Of a DNA stretch of 48,855 nucleotides, positions 42,051-48,855 are shown piece by piece; position 1 is the stretch's first letter, and every line of letters begins with the position of its first letter. The position numbers were made by a program, and so were the translations under genes. The notes below the pieces were generated by a model, which saw only the letters and a program-made list of their open reading frames with translations, searched no databases and was not told where the DNA came from. Source of the stretch: Chara braunii (taxonomy: Eukaryota; Streptophyta; Charophyceae; Charales; Characeae); assembly GCA_003427395.1 (NCBI GenBank), contig BFEA01000569.1, forward strand, positions 867,612-916,466, read 5' to 3'.

Positions 42051-43146
42051 ATGGATATCCTTGAACGAGATCCATCCCAACTGCTCAACTATAGAATGAC
42101 TGATGGATTGTTGTTCTTGATTGACCAAACCAAACAAAGATTGTGTATTCCTCATAAGGAAGAGAATATTTTTGTTCTCTTACCAGCAGAAGTGCGTACT
42201 GAACTTGTCATTCAAAAATTCCAGATGCGATGGGTTACTGAGTATGGGTTTCCCAAAACCATTGTGTCTGATCGAGATGTCAGGTTTACTAGTCTGCCAT
42301 GGCAAAAGCGGATGGAAGCGTATGGCACACGGCTGACCATGTCGTCAGGGAGGCATCTCGAAACGAATGGCCAGATTGAACAGATGAACCGTCTGTGTTA
42401 GCAACTTTTGCGTATGTATATTAGACCCGATCAGATTGATTGGGACGAGAACTTACCCAAAATTGCAAGTGCATATAACAATAGTGTCCATACTTCCACG
42501 AGAAGAACCCCGAATGCACTTCACAAGGGGTGGAAGCCTAAACGTCCCATTGATGTACTAATTTCTTAGGTTGCCCACAGGGACCCGATAGTATGCAATC
42601 TTATTTCAAGAGGACATATAGAAAGTTAAAGATAATCTAAGGAAAGCTCAACTACGGATGATTGAACAAGCCAACATGCACCGTCGACCGTCTACATTCA
42701 AAGAGGGTGATCTGGTTTGGGTAAGATCTAAAGAGTTTTCACTAGAAGAAGATGTGTCCCAAAAAGTGCTACCTGACTATTTTGGACCCTGGGAAGTTCT
42801 CAAGGTAATTGGAGATGCATAGGGACCGTCTTATCGAATTGATATTCCCCCTCATCTCAAGACATATCCTGTCTTTCATGCGTCCAAATTGTTGCCTTAC
42901 ATAGAAGGAAATGAGTTTCCACACAGACCCTCTATGATTTCCACCCGATGTGGATGGCGGATACGAGGTTGACAGAATCATAGAGCATGGTTACTTCTCT
43001 ACGGGAGGACGTGGACGACCTCAGAAGTAGTTCAAGGTACGCTTTAAAACTCAAGCACCATCTGAGGACAGATGGTTTAGTAAACGAGAACTACTTGAAA
43101 CTGCTCCTGATATTGTCGCCGCTTATGAACGAGGGTTAAAGTCTTA
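42051..43146 (+). pseudogene. Element F integrase, internally deleted
   Basis: The pre-integrase phrase TKQRLCIPHKEE passes directly into RTELVIQKFQMRWVTEYGFPKTIVSDRDVRF. The whole HHCC zinc-binding region and the first catalytic Asp are missing (about 100 residues compared with B). The second Asp (VSDRDVRF) and the Glu (NGQIEQMNR) remain. TAG 42399-42401 follows, where B has CAG. The C-terminal domain is readable in broken frames to about 43146: EGDLVWVRSKEF, LPDYFGPWEVL, YPVFHASKLLPY, FKVRFKTQAPSEDRWFS. Confidence 0.87.
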
Positions 43147-43186
43147 AATATTTCTGCGGTGGAACTCGAAAATGGGCCGGCAGGAA

Positions 43187-44209
43187 TGTAATAACCCTGT
43201 TCAGAAGTAGCCTGAGGCCCAGAACGCAGCCCCAGGCCATGCACACCTGAGAAGGTCTGCACTGGGCTGTGTGACCAAGACACGCCCAGGCCTGAGTCTG
43301 TCGAGTGTGGCTGTGTGACCGAACACTGCACACAGGAAATTCAAGAGTCAAAGTCAACTGTAGAGTCAAAGGTACCACACCCAGGCCCTGGGTTGGATGC
43401 ACTCACTTGTTGTGCGCAGGTACTCAGACAGCATCCAAGCCGGAGGGAATTCGGTTTTAGGCCGATCTGAGCCCTCATTCGCATTGAGATCTAGACGGCC
43501 GAGGGATACAGCATGGGGTCCAGACCCCGCGTCAACACTACATAAGAGTTGCTTCCTCGCTTTGACATTCATTCTGTCTTGCATTGATGCTGACTTCACG
43601 CGTTGACTTCAACGCTGGCTCGACGCTGCGACGCTGGCTCGACGCTGCTGGCATTGTGACTTGGCGAGGTGCTGCTAATCCGCCATGGTGGCCGGCTTGC
43701 TCCTGTCTTCTTGGCATGCTGACGTGGCAGCTACCATGCGCCTTCGCTAATGTGGCTGCTGCCACGTGTATCATTTGGCTGACGTGGCTGCTGCCACGTG
43801 TTCTATCGAGGGGACTGCGTAATCGACATTGCTGTTCTGTTCGTCGTCACTTCAGGAGGAGATCAGGACTGTGGGAAGTTCGAGGATACGTACCTGGTGG
43901 TCTTCATGTCGACATTGCTTCAGATGCTGATGTGGAACTGATTAGATGTGCTACGTGGCACATTGAGGGTACTCGGATACTCGTTCAGACTATTGATCGT
44001 TGAGGTGGGGTAGAGGAGGGAGCCCGAAGCAGGAGTGGGCATTATACTTCCTCTCCTTTGTCTCTTCTCCCTCCTCTCTCTTCGTCTGTGTATGATTACC
44101 TCATCTCATTCTGTCTAGTTACGAGTCTGACTATTTGTAATCATCAGTCGATGGACATTTAATCTAGACTTGCATTGTTGACAACCGTCTCACATCTGGG
44201 TTCATTACA
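43187..44209 (+). repeat. 3' LTR of element F (1023 bp)
   Basis: It has the same TGTAATAACC...TTCATTACA ends as 35667-36691. A purine-leaning stretch (AAAATGGGCCGGCAGGAA) precedes it in place of a clean polypurine tract. TGACGTGGCA is kept at 43720-43729. Confidence 0.94.
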
Positions 44210-44213
44210 CATA

Positions 44214-44240
44214 GCGGCCATAACTGATAGAAGCGTGTAA
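44214..44240 (+). pseudogene. Second part of the small ORF split by element F
   Basis: Directly after the CATA copy the codons GCG GCC ATA ACT GAT AGA AGC GTG TAA continue the frame of 35556-35666, repeating the Ala-Ala-Ile style of the upstream end. The TAA may be the real stop. Alternatively GTGTAA could be near an exon end, as no further coding is visible. Confidence 0.45.
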
Positions 44241-44739
44241 CGTGTGTGTGTACAGTGTGATGCGTGTGGGATATCCAAGGTGATCCTAAGTTGAGGGTGT
44301 GTGAACAGTAGAGTGGGGAGCAGTGACGAACAGGGAGATGTACAGGCGCTGATGCGCCATAGCCGTCTGAAGCGAACTTGTATCTGAACTGTGCTCTTGG
44401 TTTCCATATCTCTGAGTTTTGAGTGGGCGCTTGTCGCCAGTTTGCTGCGCTACCTGTTTGCATGTATGTGAAGTGTGGAAGGAAGCGAGTCTGATTGCAA
44501 GGTGGGAGATGTAGGGGTTAATGCCTATTATTGAGGCTTGGATGTCCTAACGTTTTTACTAAGACATGGATGGTTGGGCTGATATCCTCTGCTGAGTGGG
44601 GAGTTAGACTCTGATGTGCTGTTGTGAGGGGGTGTGTTGTTGTGGGGAGGTTTGTTTAGACCGGTGGGGGGAGAATGGGTTTCGGTTGCTCTTCAAGTCT
44701 GCCTTTTGGCTTGCTACTTGAGGTGTTTTAGGAGGAACT
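44241..44739. other. Non-coding stretch right of element F
   Basis: G/T-rich DNA with short GTGTGT runs. I see no domain, repeat boundary or RNA gene. Confidence 0.5.
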
Positions 44740-45304
44740 CTCTCAGATGCTTAGTGAGTCGGGTGTACTGATGACTGGTCTTGGTTCTGGGCAGGTAGCC
44801 TGTGTTGGGTCGTTCCGCATTGTGAAGATTAGGCCTTGACCTCTGATGGTCACTATCTTGCCCTTAGCTAGGTAAGTATCCTTGGCATTCAGGTCATTCG
44901 CTCTCATCCTTCTCCTGACTTTGCGCCATAAGACCCAGTATTCTGTTTCTGCCTGTTTTCTGAGGATACTCCATGCTTCCTGGATGTGCATTGGTTGTTT
45001 GTCTATTGTTTCCTGGCATTGTTTAGCGGGGACCAATCGTCAGGTGTTGTGAATCCTAGTAGAATAAGGATAGGGCTTGCTGTAAAATTCGTCTTGGTTA
45101 TTGAGGTCCATATGTGTGAAATCGTGTTCTTTATGGGTTGGATTTTGGGATATTGGGGGAAGCAGTGAAACAAGGTTTCTGTCTGACCTTCTATGCAGTT
45201 AGCACATAGCTTGTTTAAGGGATTTCTATCCTCTTTTCTTTTTCTGCCATTGGTTGAGGGGACTGCTAGGTATAGGATTAGCCATTGTAGGCTTTTTGAA
45301 TTTT

Positions 45305-45321
45305 GGGGGGGGGGGGGGGGG
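45305..45321. repeat. Run of 17 G
   Basis: A homopolymer at the edge of the 119-bp tandem duplication. It could be a slippage or assembly artefact. Confidence 0.9.
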
Positions 45322-45556
45322 TGTTGCCATTTGGTTCCGCGGTTGCCATTTGGTTCCGCAGTATCTCTTTTAAGTTTTCAGGGTCCACTTCAACGTGTTT
45401 TTTCCAGCGTTCTGCTATGACAGGCTCGGGGGCTGCGGGGTGTTGCCATTTGGTTCCGCGGTTGCCATTTGGTTCCGCGGTATCTCTTTTAAGTTTTCAG
45501 GGTCCACTTCAACGTGTTTGTTCCAGCGTTCTGCTATGACAGGCTCGGGGGCTGCT
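45322..45556. repeat. 119-bp tandem duplication, 2 copies
   Basis: 45322-45440 and 45441 to about 45556 are nearly identical. Each starts with two copies of a shorter unit (GTTGCCATTTGGTTCCGC) and ends CAGGCTCGGGGGCTGC. It lies in the LINE E3 remnant. Confidence 0.92.
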
Positions 45557-45779
45557 GATCGGTGTCTGAGTTTGTAGCCTAGACTGCTGGTGTAGTTGAT
45601 CAGGTTAAATCTGCGGTTGATTCCTGTGAATTTGGACCATGGCTACCATCCGGACATCCGGACAGGCGTCCAGACGGTCTGCTGTCCGGTGTCTGGACGC
45701 CGGACCGTAGGAGGCCCGTCCGGAAGGGGCCAAAACCCCGAAATTCAAAAAAAAATGGGGCACCCTAGATGTTGCATAC
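45557..45779. other. Spacer between LINE E3 and element G
   Basis: Contains a strong perfect hairpin at 45665-45701 (11-bp arms GGCGTCCAGAC / GTCTGGACGCC, 15-nt loop), repeated TCCGGA words and a short poly(A). No gene is seen. Confidence 0.6.
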
Positions 45780-46934
45780 TGTAACGTCCAGACCAGAACA
45801 AGAACCGACCTCTCAATACAAAGTACAAGATAACACAGCGGAAGACAGATACAAATGATACGAACAATCACTATTGCAATGCAGCCCTGAACACACATCA
45901 TCATCATCGTTTATNTGGTGTGAAGGGGGTCTGGCGCTTCACACAAGAAGACTGCGCCAGCCCCAACCATACACAGACGAAGAAGGAGGGGTTAGATGAA
46001 AGAGGAGGGGAAGATGGGAATGTCGTCAACACCAAGTCTCGGTACAGGCCCAAATAGTCCCTTGTCGAAATGTCTGAATCCCAATGTCCAGTNTGGATCC
46101 AATGTCGTCAAGTCTCAAGTCACAACTCTTTCTCTCTCTGTCGTAGTCTGAGAAGTCAGGTGNCGAGAGGGTGAGAAGAGATGGTGGACTTAGAAGAGGA
46201 AGAAGAAGAACTCTCTCTCTCTGTGTGTCCAGTACTAACCTGTGAAGTTGGCGCCTTGATNNAGGTACCTCGAAGATGGAGCTGGAGCGATGGNGCCACA
46301 GGTAAGTACCACTGGCCTCNGCCNGTATCTCTCCCAACTCNACGATCTACCACCTACCAGNGCCCAGCGCTGAAGACTACTCTATGGCTATGGGCGCCCA
46401 GCGCCGAAGACTACAGCTAGCGCTAATCCTACTNCCTAGCGCTGAAGACTACTGCAGCGCTCTCCTGAGTGCTGCGNCCGAATCCTGAAGACTACCCGTG
46501 CCTACTGAAACTACCTCCCCGTGAAGTGCCTACGAAGCCCTATGAACTACCCAGGTGCCTCCTAACTGCAGGCGAGCAGTCCAGGAGGCTGCTCTTGCCA
46601 ATGCCGATCGGAGGCAGGGGCTGNCGCTGCAGCTCCTGCTCAAGCTCGTGAGGAACAGGCTATTTCTGGCCTGTTCAGCATCCCTGTTTACGTGCCTGAG
46701 TCTTANGGGCGGTTGAAACAATGAGGGCCTGAAAATGGCCCTCCGTTTCAAGCTGGAAAAACTCTGGGTCTGAAAGACCCAGAAATAGGCTGAAACGGAG
46801 TAGGGCCTGCAGGCCCTCGTTTCTCAGCTTTCAGGCTGAAACGACCGGGGCCTGTAAGCCCTAAGTTTTAGGCTTTTAGGCTGAATGTCCGGGACGGGCC
46901 CTGCAGGGCCCGTGTGGCTACGCAGTATGCCACA
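45780..46934 (-). repeat. 3' LTR of element G (about 1155 bp)
   Basis: On the minus strand it starts TGTGGCATACTGCG after a purine tract and ends GGTCTGGACGTTACA. TG...CA ends and the PPT support the limits. No second copy is available in the window. Several Ns fall at 45915-46706. Confidence 0.65.
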
Positions 46935-46945
46935 CCCCCCCTCCT
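46935..46945 (-). other. Polypurine tract of element G
   Basis: The minus strand reads AGGAGGGGGGG directly before the LTR start. Confidence 0.75.
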
Positions 46946-46958
46946 GGAAGAACCGAGC

Positions 46959-48546
46959 TTACCTGCGAGAGCGAAGCTGTCTGTCTGAGGGAGGGACCAC
47001 AGTCCGGGTGGGAGGGGCTGGTTGTGAAGCTTCCTGAGCTAACCTCCGCTTTTCATAATGCGCGTAGATCAGCGGTGCGGATGCTTTCAAATCTGCGCTT
47101 GAAATCCACCGAGTGTCGTCGCGATCACATGCTTTGAATGTGACTTTGTACTGTTGCGGCTTGCTGACGTACTTGCGATCGGTGATGACGCGGTCAACTT
47201 CCTGATGACCATCCATAGAAGGAGGGTCCTGCAATCCTCGGCCCGGAAAGTCGTCGCTCTTGGCTGGCGTGTATGTTGCCAGCTTCGAGGCGTGGAAGAC
47301 CGGATGGATCGTCAGATGCTCTGGAATGTTGATCACAAATGAAGGGCCATCGGGCTCATCGCCCGCGGCTGCTGTCGCAGACCAAGGTCCAAACCACTTG
47401 GGAAGCAGTTTGCGTGAAACGTCCTGTTCCAGTGCAAACTCTTCCACGGAGACCCAAACCAGATCACCGGCACGGATGGGACATGGTACGCGACGCCTGT
47501 TGGCTTGCTGCTGCATGGGGACTTGAGCCTTTTGCATGTTTGCGCGGGCTTGAGTCAGCAATTCCCTGTACTTCCGGACGGAAGCGGGAGAGCACGCAGC
47601 GTCAATGTCGGCTGGTCGAGGGAGGAGAAGGTCGGCGAAGATCCGGCGTTTCCGTCCACCGTGGTGGAACTCGAATGGAGTCACGCCGACCGCCGGATGC
47701 ACCGAAGTGTTGTAGGCGAACTCGATGTCGGGGAGGCAGTCAACCCCGATCTTTATGGTCCGGACGGATGAGCGTACGAAGCATCATTTGAGCGGTTTGA
47801 TGTGCCCGCTCCGTTTACCCGTCCGTCTGTGGATGCCGAGCCGAACTTGGTTTCATCGTCGTGCTGGACTCCTGCATGAGCGCAGTCCAAAATGCTGACA
47901 TGAAACGAGTGTTGCGGTCGCTGACTATGTCTTCTGGTACACCGTGGCCACAAATCCAACCAGTGTGCAAGAGGCGTGCCAGCTCGGGAGCCGTGGAGTA
48001 GTACTTGCAAGGGAGAAAACGCGCGTACTTACTCAATTGGTCCACCACCTTGAGGATGCCGTCGTGCCCGAGCCGGTCGGGGGGAAACATACCGGTGACG
48101 TCCATGGCAATGGAGAGACCAACTTTCCGTGGGATAGGCATCGGGCGTAACTCGCCGTAGGGATTGCAGTTGTGGGGCTTGCTGCGTCGGCAAACTTCGT
48201 AAGAGTCGCAATACGGAGTGACGTCGGTAATGAGATCGGGCCATCGGAATCGCTGTCGAAGTCGTGCAATAGTGCGGTTGACTCCGAAATGGCCGGCGAG
48301 TCGCGAATCATAATACTCGCCGAGGAGGCGAGTCCGAAGACGGCGGTCGCGTGGGACACATAGTAAGTCCTTGCCTCTCGAGTGGAGGAGCAAGTACCCG
48401 TCGGCAATGCGATAGTGGCTGGCCGGCGGGTGATCCGAAGATAGTTGTGCATACAACGTGGCGAAGTCCGGATCAGACTCGTATGCCCGGATGAATGTCG
48501 CTGAAGCTCCTCGTCGAATGCGAAGGCATGATGTGTCATAGCGCAA
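46959..48546 (-). pseudogene. Element G integrase
   Basis: 48546-47815 carries the zinc-binding region and catalytic core: GEYYDSRLAGHFGVNRT has Tyr where the first His is expected, CDSYEVCRRSKP has Tyr for one Cys of C-x2-C, and the core shows AMDVTGMF and VSDRNTRF. TAA at 47815-47817 stands where the family has Gln, followed by TERAHQ with the catalytic Glu. A frameshift near 47750 leads to 47702-46959 with the C-terminal domain (GDLVWVSVEEF, LLPKWFGPWSA, HPVFHASKLATY, YKVTFKACDRDDTRWIS). Three kinds of lesion make it inactive. Confidence 0.9.
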
Positions 48547-48855
48547 AGATCAGGTCTTCGCGAGAGTGCATCTGCTGCGTGATTTGAGAGGCCGGGAAGA
48601 TGTTTCGGTGTGAAGTCAAACTGGTCGCTGAAGTACATCCATCGTCCGATCGTGCTGCTCACCGTATCGTGCGTCTTGTAGTAAGTTAATGGATTGTTGT
48701 CCATAACCCATGTGAACCTACGACGCCCAGGGAGGAAGTGCCGCCATCGCTTGAGAGTCATTACGAATGCGAGCAGCTCCTTCTTCCTTGCATCATCAAG
48801 CGAGTTGATGGGAGGCACTTTGTGGCTGAAATACTCCACAGGGTGCCAGTCGTCG
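48530..48855 (-). pseudogene. Element G RNase H, partial at window edge
   Basis: The readable phrase is EYFSHKVPPINSLDDARKKELLAFVMTLKRW (in two blocks), then FTWVMDNNPLTYY and LPGLSNHAADALSRRPDL. These are the Glu and later Asp regions and the tether typical of Ty3/gypsy RNase H. The first Asp lies beyond the window. A frameshift near 48545 separates it from integrase. Confidence 0.85.

Larger units (their letters stand above)
35667..44209 (+). mobile_element. Ty3/gypsy element F with both LTRs (8.5 kb)
   Basis: 5' LTR, PBS, leader, gag, protease, RT, RNase H, a deleted integrase and 3' LTR are present in order. It is from a different subfamily than A, B and C: the proteins are clearly diverged, the protease keeps D-S-G-S and the RT keeps YLDD. 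CATA precedes the element (35663-35666) and follows it (44210-44213) as a 4-bp target duplication. The LTRs differ at about 5% of positions by eye, mostly transitions. Confidence 0.94.
44740..45600 (-). pseudogene. LINE fragment E3 (zf-RVT and ORF2 C-terminus)
   Basis: A minus-strand remnant of LINE ORF2. The zinc-binding phrase CANCIEGQTETLFHCFPQYP (CANC at 45195-45206) and a following Trp match the zf-RVT style of E2. A C-terminal helical part (45036-44743; AWSILRKQAETEYWVLWRKVR) follows after a frame change. Upstream, AERWNKHVEVDPENLKEI is readable but duplicated by the 119-bp tandem repeat. No RT or poly(A) is present. Confidence 0.65.
45780..48855 (-). mobile_element. Ty3/gypsy element G (3' part, cut by window edge)
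   Basis: On the minus strand: RNase H (partial), integrase, polypurine tract and 3' LTR. The coding region is GC-rich and of another subfamily than A, B, C and F. The remainder lies beyond 48855. Confidence 0.88.

Overview
The window is a eukaryotic, plant-lineage intergenic region made almost wholly of decayed transposable elements. The Ty3/gypsy polyproteins, L1-like LINEs, primer-binding sites matching the plant initiator-Met tRNA 3' end (TGGTATCGGAGC type), and scattered Ns suggest a repeat-rich streptophyte genome. The protein style resembles a charophyte alga such as Chara; that is an impression from memory, not a database result. No tRNA, rRNA or CRISPR is seen, and no intact gene of the host.

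Layout. 1-816: pyrimidine-rich DNA with a 26-bp tandem repeat. 817-6278 (-): Ty3/gypsy element A, with a complete 5' LTR, long leader, gag, protease and half an RT. 6279-6355: 77 bp of AT-rich spacer. 6356-15072 (+): element B, the most complete copy, with both LTRs, PBS, gag, pol and PPT; its pol has four nonsense codons and no visible frameshift. About 15243-20690 (-): LINE E1, interrupted at 18705-19202 by a short insertion with a 9-bp target duplication. 20691-24795 (-): LINE E2. 24796-25082 (+): short poly(A)-tailed piece. About 25206-28630 (+): element D, a chromodomain Ty3/gypsy element that has lost protease, RT and RNase H. 28650-32858 (-): element C, close relative of A. 32859-35500: non-coding DNA with tandem repeats and a possible LTR start. 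35507-35666: a TATA box and the start of a small ORF, split by element F. 35667-44209 (+): element F, with both LTRs, gag and pol. 44210-45779: the rest of the split ORF and LINE fragment E3. 45780-48855 (-): element G, whose 3' LTR, integrase and partial RNase H run off the right edge.

How the parts work together. In A, B and F the protease-pol frame lies -1 to gag. Each has a canonical slippery heptamer a few codons before the gag stop (G GGA AAC in A and B, C CCA AAA in F), and the -1 frame is open from that point. This suggests programmed -1 frameshifting as the gag-pol strategy. F also carries eight exact copies of TGACGTGGCA, a plant bZIP-type site, in its 5' LTR and leader. Decay is by point mutation (often CAG to TAG), small frameshifts, tandem duplications and nested insertions.
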